9,793 nucleotides of DNA from JBKQWK01 sp052139595. GTDB taxonomy: Bacteria > Actinomycetota > Thermoleophilia > UBA2241. Position numbers and translations under genes: made by a program. Every line of letters starts with the position of its first letter. Positions within the stretch are counted from its first letter, which is position 1. Positions 1 to 5,514 of the stretch are shown piece by piece. Location: contig JBKQWK010000087.1 of NCBI GenBank assembly GCA_052139595.1, positions 1 to 9,793 of the forward strand, written 5' to 3'. The notes below the pieces were generated by a model that worked only from the letters and a program-made list of their open reading frames with translations, searched no databases and was not told where the DNA came from.

Positions 1-37
1 CGCCAACCTGACCTACAAAGAGCTGCCGCCGGAGTGA
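1..37 (+). CDS. 3' end of an unidentified upstream gene (partial)
   Basis: Reading from base 2, the frame gives ANLTYKELPPE followed by TGA at 35-37. Only eleven residues are visible, so the product cannot be named. The support for a real gene end is positional: the stop lies about 30 bases before a strong intrinsic terminator on the same strand, and no other plus-strand gene precedes that terminator. The gene faces the oppositely oriented aminopeptidase, so the two converge here. A chance open frame of this length cannot be ruled out from the sequence alone. Confidence 0.5.
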   Translation, partial: ANLTYKELPPE

Positions 38-67
38 GACAGGCGACTTGGCAGATACCGTGAGTGC

Positions 68-110
68 AACCGGCCCTCACTGTCTCAGGACAGTGAGGGC
101 CGGTTGTTGT
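68..110 (+). terminator. Strong intrinsic terminator of the upstream gene
   Basis: A perfect 17-bp inverted repeat pairs 68-84 with 89-105 around a TCAG tetraloop, and is followed by TTGTTGT. The stem is GC-rich with A-T pairs at its base, and the tail is U-rich on the plus strand only. It therefore terminates the gene ending at 37, and may also act as a barrier between the two convergent genes. Confidence 0.85.
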
Positions 111-126
111 GGCGCAGGGATGCTGA

Positions 127-151
127 CACGGCCGCTCGTGGTACGGCCGTG
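127..151. other. 8-bp perfect hairpin in the convergent spacer
   Basis: CACGGCCG (127-134) pairs perfectly with CGGCCGTG (144-151) across a 9-base loop. It has no T-tract on either side, so it is not a classical terminator. It lies between the plus-strand terminator and the end of pepC and may help stop transcription from either side. Confidence 0.3.
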
Positions 152-178
152 CCAGGCGCGGTCGTGCTGGCTACAATC

Positions 179-198
179 GCTAGCGCGACAGCGCTGGC
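179..198 (-). terminator. Possible terminator hairpin after pepC
   Basis: An 8-bp stem with one G-U pair (179-186 with 191-198) closes a 4-base loop, 18 bases past the pepC stop. On the minus strand it is followed by GATTGTAG, which is only weakly U-rich. The position is right for a terminator; the missing U-tract makes it uncertain. Confidence 0.3.
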
Positions 199-216
199 TG
201 CAGCGCGCAGCCGAGT

Positions 217-1578
217 TTACTCTGCCCGGGCCAGCGACCCCATCGGATCCCACGGCGGCAGGACGATCGGCTCAGCCTCGAGCGCGACGAGCAGGTCGGC
301 GGGCACGAAACGCTTGTCGACTACGACTTCGAACAGGTACTCGTCGAACCAGCGGTCGCTCATCACGAAGTAGCCTTTGTCGCCGTACTTGTCGCCCCAC
401 GAATTCTCCACCCGCCACTTCACCGGCTTGCCGGCCTCGTCCAGGTCAACGCCGGTGAGCACCATGGCATGCGTCATCGCCGAGTGGCCGTAGGCGACGC
501 GTTCGGTTTTATCGGCACTGAAGGTCGTGCTGTAGAGAAGTTCGTAGTCGTAGAGTTCACCGTCGAGGATGCCGAGGTCGCGTTCGGCCATTTTGCCGAC
601 ATCGCAGCCGAACCACACCGCTCGTCCCTCGCAGATCATGTCGACGGCCGCCTTTTTGAAGGCGTCGATAGGCGCATTCAGGTAGCGAACGATGTCGCCG
701 CCACAGACGTTGCCCAGGTGCTGTACCGTGAAGAACTTGCCGAACGGCTTGTCGTCAGTCGGGCAGTTGATGAGGCTGATCACCGATTCAAGGTCAAACT
801 CAACATACTTGGCGAAGAACGCCTGCGGCGTGATCAGCCCATCGCGGTGAAAGGCGTCGTCCTTGTCGCGCCACTGCCAAATGAACTCACGTGGCGGCTG
901 GCCCAGGTGAATGGCGAGGATGCGGTAGATGGTTGCCAGCATCTCGTCCTTGCGGGCGCGAAGGCTAGCCAGCTCATCGCCGGCGGCGTTGCGGCGGCGC
1001 AGATCAGCCGCGTACTCGCGCAGTTTCGCCCGCAAGATCGCGTTCAAACCTGCCGAGCCACTGCTCGACTCGGTTTCGGGCATGGCGCTCTGGGGCACGA
1101 CGCCGTACTTGCGTACGAGGTTGGCGAACATGTCCCACTGACCACCGTCGCCGATCGGGTCCTGAAGAAGGAACCAGATCAGTCGCCCATCGGTCGGGTC
1201 GGCGGCGGTGGCAATCATCGTCTCGAGAAAGTAGTTCGCTTTCTCGAGTTTGTCCCAGAACATGAGGTAGTTCTGCGACAGTTCGAACTGTTCCACCTTG
1301 AGCCGTTTCATCGCCTCGACACGAAAGACGTTGAGGCCGGCGAACATCCAGCAGCGACCGCTTTGCTTCTGGTTGGTGATGTCGGCGGTCTTGATGAGGT
1401 GAGAGAAGGTGTGTTCACTGCGAACGACAGCTTCGCGACTGCGGGCAACCTGCTGCACCTTGGTGCCCGTGACGGCGTTGAGAGCGATGCGATTCTTCGG
1501 ATCGGCGGCAAATGCGGCGCTGTAGCGCTCAGTGTCGGCTGGGCGAAGTGCTGACTCGTCGCTGCTGGTTTGATTCAC
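217..1578 (-). CDS. pepC: Aminopeptidase C / bleomycin hydrolase family cysteine peptidase (C1B)
   Basis: This cytoplasmic papain-fold aminopeptidase removes N-terminal residues from peptides; family members form hexameric barrels with the active sites inside. The 453-residue length is typical. Visible catalytic residues are the oxyanion Gln70, the nucleophile Cys76 in the SGRCWMFAGLN block, His370 in THAMVLTG and Asn392 in VENSWG. The family's C-terminal arm is present (PPWDPMGSLA), extended here by RAE. There is no signal peptide, in keeping with a cytosolic enzyme. The start is GTG at 1578, supported by a GGAGG (1585-1589) six bases upstream. The gene is transcribed alone, divergent from the PadR locus and convergent with the gene ending at 37. 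Its likely role is peptide turnover. The assignment is secure because all four catalytic-site residues and the flanking blocks match the family. Confidence 0.97.
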   Translation of the reverse strand: MNQTSSDESALRPADTERYSAAFAADPKNRIALNAVTGTKVQQVARSREAVVRSEHTFSHLIKTADITNQKQSGRCWMFAGLNVFRVEAMKRLKVEQFELSQNYLMFWDKLEKANYFLETMIATAADPTDGRLIWFLLQDPIGDGGQWDMFANLVRKYGVVPQSAMPETESSSGSAGLNAILRAKLREYAADLRRRNAAGDELASLRARKDEMLATIYRILAIHLGQPPREFIWQWRDKDDAFHRDGLITPQAFFAKYVEFDLESVISLINCPTDDKPFGKFFTVQHLGNVCGGDIVRYLNAPIDAFKKAAVDMICEGRAVWFGCDVGKMAERDLGILDGELYDYELLYSTTFSADKTERVAYGHSAMTHAMVLTGVDLDEAGKPVKWRVENSWGDKYGDKGYFVMSDRWFDEYLFEVVVDKRFVPADLLVALEAEPIVLPPWDPMGSLARAE

Positions 1579-1683
1579 GTTGATCCTCCAGGATGCTGGG
1601 CACTCGTGGCGGTTATCCCGGTATGGTGGGCGAGTACGTCGTTGGCGAGTGCATTTCGGCGACTGTTCTGTCGTAAGAAATAG

Positions 1684-1712
1684 AGACTAGCTCATTCTCG
1701 ACCAGTTGTCGC
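1684..1712 (-). promoter_or_regulatory. Weak candidate promoter for pepC
   Basis: On the minus strand, GCGACA (1707-1712) and TAGTCT (1684-1689) are separated by 17 bases. The -35 element matches TTGACA at four of six positions, and the -10 fits the relaxed TAnnnT form. This would give a leader of about 100 bases. It is the best-spaced pair I see in the 1579-1752 gap but is not strong. A separate 7-bp inverted repeat, TTGGCGA (1642-1648) and TCGCCAA (1709-1715), brackets this region. Confidence 0.25.
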
Positions 1713-1752
1713 CAAGTGGACGGGCGTGCCGGATCAGCAGCGCCATGCGTGA

Positions 1753-1781
1753 TTGACAGGGCGGATAGATGTAAGTAACAT
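1753..1781 (+). promoter_or_regulatory. Sigma-70-type promoter of the padR operon, with overlapping dyad
   Basis: A perfect TTGACA (1753-1758) is followed after exactly 17 bases by TAACAT (1776-1781), which matches the -10 consensus at four of six positions. The predicted start site is near 1788. A short dyad, ATGT (1769-1772) - 5 bases - ACAT (1778-1781), covers the -10 element. PadR proteins often bind ATGT/ACAT dyads, usually with an 8-base gap, so this could be an autoregulatory operator. The promoter also decides the start of padR: a TTG at 1753 and an ATG at 1780 fall inside the promoter and cannot be the translation start. Confidence 0.65.
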
Positions 1782-1839
1782 GCATTCGTATAAGACAGGT
1801 AATTGGTTTAAGACGTGTCCAGACTGCACCGAGGTCGTC

Positions 1840-2301
1840 GTGAGTTCAAGTTCCCAGCGCGATACATGCCATTCGCCGGCGTCCGGCGAGCATGGTTGTG
1901 GCTGTCACAGTGGCAGTGGCTCCGGCCGAGCACGCTGTCGCTGCGCCGCTGCACCTGGCGAGTGGGATGTGCATGCCCGTGTCGAGCGCTTCAGTGAGCC
2001 GGCGTTGCTCTTGCTGCTGCGCCAGCAGCCGCGTCACGGCTACGAGCTTCTTGAGCGTCTCCCGAGCTTGATCGGCGATGACGCGCAAGCCGATATCGGC
2101 AACGTCTATCGCTTACTCCGACGCCTCGAGCACGAAGGTGTGCTCAGCTCCGAGTGGCGGTCTGATCTTCCCGGGCCGGCGAAGCGCACCTACACGCTCA
2201 CCGAATCCGGTAAGAGCTTGCTCGATTCATGGGCGCAGGCGCTGGGCGGTGCTCACGCCCGCATCACCGCCTTTCTCAGCGCGTATCAACAAGGGAGGTG
2301 A
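1840..2301 (+). CDS. PadR-family transcriptional regulator with Cys/His-rich N-terminus
   Basis: This is a winged-helix repressor-type protein of about 153 residues. Residues 51-124 carry the PadR signature: EPALLLLL (53-60), HGYELLERL (66-74), the recognition-helix block VYRLLRRLEHEGVL (89-102) and the wing KRTYTLTESG (115-124). The C-terminal helix is short, like the small PadR subfamily. Before the domain is a 50-residue tail with Cys10, Cys20, Cys22, Cys33, Cys35 and His11, His18, His23, including CGC and CRC pairs, which suggests metal or redox sensing. I chose GTG 1840 because the upstream in-frame TTG and ATG lie within the promoter, and a GAGG (1831-1834) sits five bases ahead. The stop overlaps the ribosome-binding site of the next gene, so the two are one operon. 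That it represses its own operon is inferred from the family. Confidence 0.85.
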   Translation: MSSSSQRDTCHSPASGEHGCGCHSGSGSGRARCRCAAAPGEWDVHARVERFSEPALLLLLRQQPRHGYELLERLPSLIGDDAQADIGNVYRLLRRLEHEGVLSSEWRSDLPGPAKRTYTLTESGKSLLDSWAQALGGAHARITAFLSAYQQGR

Positions 2302-2308
2302 ACTAACT

Positions 2309-2596
2309 ATGGGACAGGGACATTGTCACGATAATCATGGCAGCGGTCATGGTCAGCACGGCAGCGGTTGTTGCGGAGGAGAGGGCCATCATCACGAGCG
2401 CTTCGCCGCCGGCCACGGACGCCACGAGGCCGATGCCGACTTCGGTTTTGTGCCGAGTCATCGTTTTGCCAACCGCGAGCAGATGCTCAAGCAACTGGTC
2501 GACTACCAGAAAGACCTCGAGCAGCGGGTCGCCGATGTGACCGATCTGATCCGTCACTTGACCGACACCGGCCAGGAGTCGTCGGCGACGGTCTGA
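2309..2596 (+). CDS. Small His/Cys/Gly-rich putative metal-binding protein with C-terminal helix
   Basis: I do not recognise the family. The 95-residue protein has two parts. Residues 1-40 are Gly/His-rich with His at 5, 7, 10, 14, 17, 27-29, 36 and 39, and Cys at 6, 21 and 22, which looks like a metal-binding segment. Residues 55-85 form a predicted amphipathic helix or coiled coil (MLKQLVDYQKDLEQRVADV, then a short LIRHL tail). The layout resembles the small Gly/Cys-rich plus coiled-coil proteins (DUF5320-like) found beside PadR genes in anaerobes, but I cannot confirm homology. There is no signal peptide or membrane segment. The start is fixed by an almost perfect GGGAGGTGA (2293-2301), which also contains the padR stop; the seven-base gap implies coupled translation. 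A likely role is binding the metal sensed by the regulator or delivering it to a partner. Confidence 0.8.
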   Translation: MGQGHCHDNHGSGHGQHGSGCCGGEGHHHERFAAGHGRHEADADFGFVPSHRFANREQMLKQLVDYQKDLEQRVADVTDLIRHLTDTGQESSATV

Positions 2597-2671
2597 GCAG
2601 TTCATGAGGCCTGAGCAGTGGGCATGGTTCGAGGCCCGGCTACCGCCAGGCGTTGCGTTGCGCCAATTAGA

Positions 2672-2704
2672 CGCTGCGGTCGGTTATAGGTGCCGGCCGC
2701 AGCG
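2672..2704 (+). terminator. Stable hairpin after the padR operon (terminator or leader element)
   Basis: A 12-bp stem with one G-U pair (2672-2683 with 2693-2704) closes a 9-base loop, 76 bases past the small metal-binding gene. No U-tract follows, so it is either a U-less terminator of that operon or part of a structured leader for the transporter downstream. Confidence 0.4.
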
Positions 2705-2793
2705 CCTTCAACATCAGCAGGTCGGCTGCCTACCGGAGGGTAAGGCGCCTCGGCCCACCTGGGGGCTCTGCATTCGTCACGGTGTGAGGGCAA

Positions 2794-2833
2794 AAATACG
2801 GCACCGGGTGACTCGCGGGGGAGTTCGGTATTT
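2794..2833 (+). promoter_or_regulatory. Nested stem-loop upstream of the transporter start
   Basis: AAATAC (2794-2799) pairs with GTATTT (2828-2833) and encloses an inner stem, ACTC (2811-2814) with GAGT (2821-2824), around a 6-base loop. It ends six bases before a GGAGG (2839-2843) and 40 bases before the transporter ATG. This is a plausible cis-acting leader structure. No riboswitch class that I know matches its bases. The rest of the 2597-2873 gap holds no convincing gene or promoter. Confidence 0.3.
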
Positions 2834-2873
2834 ACGCCGGAGGATTGGCCAGTCATGAGGGGACCAACCGGGG

Positions 2874-4169
2874 ATGTTTAGACGCCAATCACCACAAAGC
2901 GAGCCCGCGGCCGTATCGCCGCCGGCCATATCGCCGGTGACTGAGCCAGCGCCGTCGAGCCGAGTGGTTGCCGTCGCGCCCGAACTCGATGTCTCCTTGG
3001 CGACGATTTTTATCGTCTTTCTGCGCCTCGGCACCACCGCCTTCGGGATGGCGATTCTGCAGAAGGTGCGCCAGTTGGTGATCAAGCGGCGGTGGTTGAA
3101 CGAAGAGGAAACGCGCGAGGGGCTGGCCCTGGTCCAGCTCTATCCGGGGCCGATCATGGTCGATTTCATCGCCTATGTCGGCTACCGTTTGCGCGGTGTG
3201 AGCGGCGCCTTGGCAGCCGCCGTGGCCTTTGTGCTGCCCTCGTTCGTGCTCATGATCGGCCTCTCGGCTGCCTACTTCGCGGCCGGTAAGTTGACCTGGA
3301 TCGAGCCGCTCTTCCACGGCTTGGAGGCCCTCGTGATCGGCGTTCTCCTAAGTGTCGTCATCGATCTGGCCAATGGCTCACTGAAGGGCCGCCTGCAGCC
3401 GCTGATCACCCTCGTCGCTTTCGCAGCTTTGCTGCAGGGAGTGAACGCCATCATCATCGTTCTTACGGCGCTCGTCGCCGGGGCTGTTTTCATCAGGCCA
3501 GATGCCCGTAACGTCGTCTCGGATGCGGCCGTGAGCACCTCGATTCTCACGGAGGCACACCGCCGCCGTCGCTGGGCCGGCATTGCCGGCGCCACGCTCG
3601 CGGTCGTCGCGGTCGTCATTCTCGCCTGGTTACTGCACTCACCGAGCGGTGGTCTTGGCTTGGCGATGTTCAAGGTCGGTTCGCTCGCCTTTGGCAATGG
3701 CACGACGATCATGCCGCTGATTCAGGCGGCGGTCGTCAGCACCCACCACTGGATCACGTTGCGCCAGTTCATCGACGGTATCGCCCTTGGCCAGGTGACG
3801 CCCGGTCCAATCCTCATGACCGCAGCCTTCGTCGGCTACAAGCTTTCTGGCTTCGGTGGCGCCGCCTTGGCGACGTTCGCCATCTTTTCGCCTTCATTCG
3901 TCATGACCCTCATCTTTACGGAGGCCTTTGCCCGTTTTCACCACCTGCGTCCCGTGCGCGGTGCTCTGGCCGGGGTCATGGCCTCCTTTGTCGGTCTTCT
4001 GGCTGTCATGACCCTGGAGCTAGGCAAGGTCGCCCTGACGACTCCTTGGACCTTGACCTTTGCCGGAGCTGCCTTTATTGCCATCCGTTATCTCAAACTC
4101 GACCTGCTCTGGGTGTTTGCCGGCGGTTTGGCGCTGTGGGGGCTGCTGATGGCCGTGGGCGTGGTCTAG
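2874..4169 (+). CDS. chrA: CHR-family (chromate transporter) two-domain membrane permease
   Basis: This 431-residue inner-membrane protein has two homologous CHR domains, as in long-chain ChrA, whose characterised members export chromate. Domain 1 (about 41-205) has FLRLGTTAFGM (49-59) and the LYPGPIMVDFIAYVGYRL block (89-106) with LPSF (121-124). Domain 2 (about 264-431) has FKVGSLAFGNGTTIMP (266-281), LGQVTPGPILMTAAFVGYKL (305-324) and SPSF (339-342). A charged linker (208-235, with RRRR) joins them, and each domain holds several hydrophobic helices. The first 40 residues are Pro/Ser-rich and probably disordered. The ATG start has only a distant GAGGGG (2857-2862, 11 bases), so initiation may be weak. 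Domain 1 has FGM where FGG is common. The substrate is inferred from family only; sulfate or another oxyanion is possible. It lies on the same strand as the padR operon, 277 bases downstream. Confidence 0.92.
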   Translation: MFRRQSPQSEPAAVSPPAISPVTEPAPSSRVVAVAPELDVSLATIFIVFLRLGTTAFGMAILQKVRQLVIKRRWLNEEETREGLALVQLYPGPIMVDFIAYVGYRLRGVSGALAAAVAFVLPSFVLMIGLSAAYFAAGKLTWIEPLFHGLEALVIGVLLSVVIDLANGSLKGRLQPLITLVAFAALLQGVNAIIIVLTALVAGAVFIRPDARNVVSDAAVSTSILTEAHRRRRWAGIAGATLAVVAVVILAWLLHSPSGGLGLAMFKVGSLAFGNGTTIMPLIQAAVVSTHHWITLRQFIDGIALGQVTPGPILMTAAFVGYKLSGFGGAALATFAIFSPSFVMTLIFTEAFARFHHLRPVRGALAGVMASFVGLLAVMTLELGKVALTTPWTLTFAGAAFIAIRYLKLDLLWVFAGGLALWGLLMAVGVV

Positions 4170-4183
4170 CGTCGGTGGCTTTT

Positions 4184-4197
4184 ACCCGGCGCCGGGT
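4184..4197. terminator. Possible bidirectional terminator between convergent genes
   Basis: A perfect 14-bp palindrome (ACCCGGC/GCCGGGT) sits in the 49-base gap between the ends of the transporter and GH76 genes. It can fold as a 5-bp stem with a GCGC loop. It is flanked by CTTTT on the left only, so neither strand has the classical trailing U-tract. Its position and symmetry support a termination role; its strength is doubtful. Confidence 0.4.
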
Positions 4198-4218
4198 CAA
4201 CCTGCGTCGGCCCCCTTT

Positions 4219-5427
4219 TCACCTGGGCTGCAGAGCGAGCACCGCTTCGAAAAGCACGACCGCCGACGAGCAGGGAAACGAAGCAAGCTCGCCATTCGGT
4301 GTTGGCTTTGACCAGTCATCGCCGATGAGTGAGCTGCGATTCCTGTGCGACCAGGCAACCTTGGCGTTTTGCTGAAACCAGGCGCTGTACGACGTGATGT
4401 GGTTTTCGGCAACAAAGAGTGTTGCCCAGCGAATGAAGATTCCCTTAAATCCACCGCGGTTGCCGTTCGGGCTGCCTTCGCTCTTCAGTGTGCCCTTGCT
4501 GGTGAGCCGAGCTTTCGTGTAGCTCAGCGCCGCCAGGGCGTCGTTGCAGTACAGCTTCTTGCCGGTCAAACGATAGAGCAGAGACGCGGCGCCGATGAAG
4601 GTTCCCTGGTTGTAAGTGTAGCTTGCCCGAGAGACGAGGGTGCCGCCGCCGGTGTAGCCGATGCCGTCATAGACAGCTCCACTGTGCGCATCGAAAAGGT
4701 GATCGCTGAGCCAAGCAAACAGGCTTGTCGCCTGGCTCAGATAAGACGCCTGGTGCAGCGTCTCATAGAGTTCGCAGGCGGCAATGATGGCCGGGGCCGC
4801 AGTTGTCGTGTTCTTGGCGGTCTGCTGCGTTGTCCACCAGAGGCCACCGCCCAAGGCCGGGCTCCACGAGCGCGAATACACCCGATCGTAATTGAATTTC
4901 GCCAAATCGCGGTAGGCGATATCGCCGGTGATGGTATACGCGCGCACGGCGGCGATGACCATCCACAGGACGTCGTCGTTGTATGGACGGATGGCGGTCC
5001 AGTTGCTGCCGTACTCAGTGCGAAACCCGGTCATAAGAGCGGTGAGCATGTGCTTGTAGAGGGGCTTGCCGGTGGTTTGACTGGCGTCTTCGACCATCTC
5101 GATCATTTCTGCCTCTGCCCAGAATGTCGCTTGGCTGCCGGCGCTGGTACGTTGAAAGTAGGCGCGGCCATGATTGGCGACGAAGAACGAGCGCGTAAAC
5201 GCGGCCAGAGCAGCGGTAGCACGACGAGCGTCATGCTCATAGGTGAGCAGTGCCTGCTTTGCCGGCTGACTGGTCTGCAGACGATGGTTTGCCGCGCTGC
5301 TATGAGCGGGCGGACGCACCGTCGGCAAATTTCTGACCAGCGGATGGCCACCGCAGCCGTAAAGCAGCAGGGTGCTGGCAGCGACAAGAATGGCGGCTAG
5401 AACGATTGTGGCGGGGCGGACGCTCAT
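4219..5427 (-). CDS. GH76 family glycoside hydrolase lipoprotein (endo-alpha-1,6-mannanase type)
   Basis: GH76 enzymes cut alpha-1,6-linked mannose backbones of fungal or bacterial mannans with a retaining mechanism. The catalytic Asp pair is visible as Asp151-Asp152 in RPYNDDVLWMVIAAVRAY. Other family-like blocks are GGGLWW (193-198), TYNQGTFIGAA (271-281) and FKGIFIRW (327-334). Residues 1-24 form a signal peptide ending in LLYG with Cys25, consistent with a lipoprotein anchored outside the membrane; Tyr at -2 of the lipobox is unusual. Residues 26-60 are a likely tether. The 402-residue length is normal. The ATG at 5427 is the only start that keeps the signal peptide, because an in-frame stop lies nine codons upstream. 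There is no ribosome-binding site, and the -10 lies 12 bases away, suggesting a near-leaderless mRNA. The substrate could be host mannan, a cell-surface lipomannan or environmental polysaccharide. Confidence 0.88.
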   Translation of the reverse strand: MSVRPATIVLAAILVAASTLLLYGCGGHPLVRNLPTVRPPAHSSAANHRLQTSQPAKQALLTYEHDARRATAALAAFTRSFFVANHGRAYFQRTSAGSQATFWAEAEMIEMVEDASQTTGKPLYKHMLTALMTGFRTEYGSNWTAIRPYNDDVLWMVIAAVRAYTITGDIAYRDLAKFNYDRVYSRSWSPALGGGLWWTTQQTAKNTTTAAPAIIAACELYETLHQASYLSQATSLFAWLSDHLFDAHSGAVYDGIGYTGGGTLVSRASYTYNQGTFIGAASLLYRLTGKKLYCNDALAALSYTKARLTSKGTLKSEGSPNGNRGGFKGIFIRWATLFVAENHITSYSAWFQQNAKVAWSHRNRSSLIGDDWSKPTPNGELASFPCSSAVVLFEAVLALQPR

Positions 5428-5439
5428 CTGACTGTTGCT

Positions 5440-5480
5440 ATCATAGTGACATCACCAGTTCGCTTAGAGGTGGCGTCACC
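5440..5480 (-). promoter_or_regulatory. GH76 promoter region with two copies of a 12-bp palindromic motif
   Basis: On the minus strand, TATGAT (5440-5445) matches the -10 consensus at five of six positions and lies 12 bases before the ATG. No good -35 is present; at 17-base spacing it would be 5463-5468 (TCTAAG), so an activator may be needed. Two relatives of GGTGACGTCACC flank that position: AGTGACATCACC (5445-5456) between -35 and -10, and GGTGGCGTCACC (5469-5480) directly upstream of -35. Their centres are 24 bases apart. A perfect copy occurs at 8364-8375 before the protease. Confidence 0.4.
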
Positions 5481-5514
5481 CGACCAGTCGCTCTGCGGCC
5501 ACGATGAAAGCCTC

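Noticed and set aside
469..1554. Long plus-strand open frame (361 codons) opposite pepC
   Set aside because: It is the antisense shadow of a gene with full catalytic motifs. GC-rich coding DNA often leaves the opposite strand open, and the protein shows no recognisable domain.
1660..1675. SOS/LexA box around the CGAC...GTCG inverted repeat
   Set aside because: It does not match the CGAAC-N4-GTTCG actinobacterial box, and the arms are only four bases long.
1753..1839. N-terminal extension of the PadR protein (TTG 1753 or ATG 1780 start)
   Set aside because: The TTG is the first half of a perfect -35 element and the ATG overlaps the -10, so neither lies in the mRNA.
2604..2858. 84-codon plus-strand open frame between the His-rich gene and the transporter
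   Set aside because: It is Arg-rich with no domain or hydrophobic pattern and no good ribosome-binding site, and it spans two predicted RNA hairpins. It looks like non-coding GC-rich sequence.
2855..2881. Eight-codon ORF overlapping the transporter start (ATG 2855 to TAG 2881)
   Set aside because: The GGAGG ahead of it is 11 bases away and the overlap geometry is loose. I could not separate it from chance.
4345..5400. Long plus-strand open frame opposite the GH76 gene
   Set aside because: Antisense shadow. The minus strand carries the signal peptide and catalytic Asp pair, and the plus frame has no ribosome-binding site or domain.
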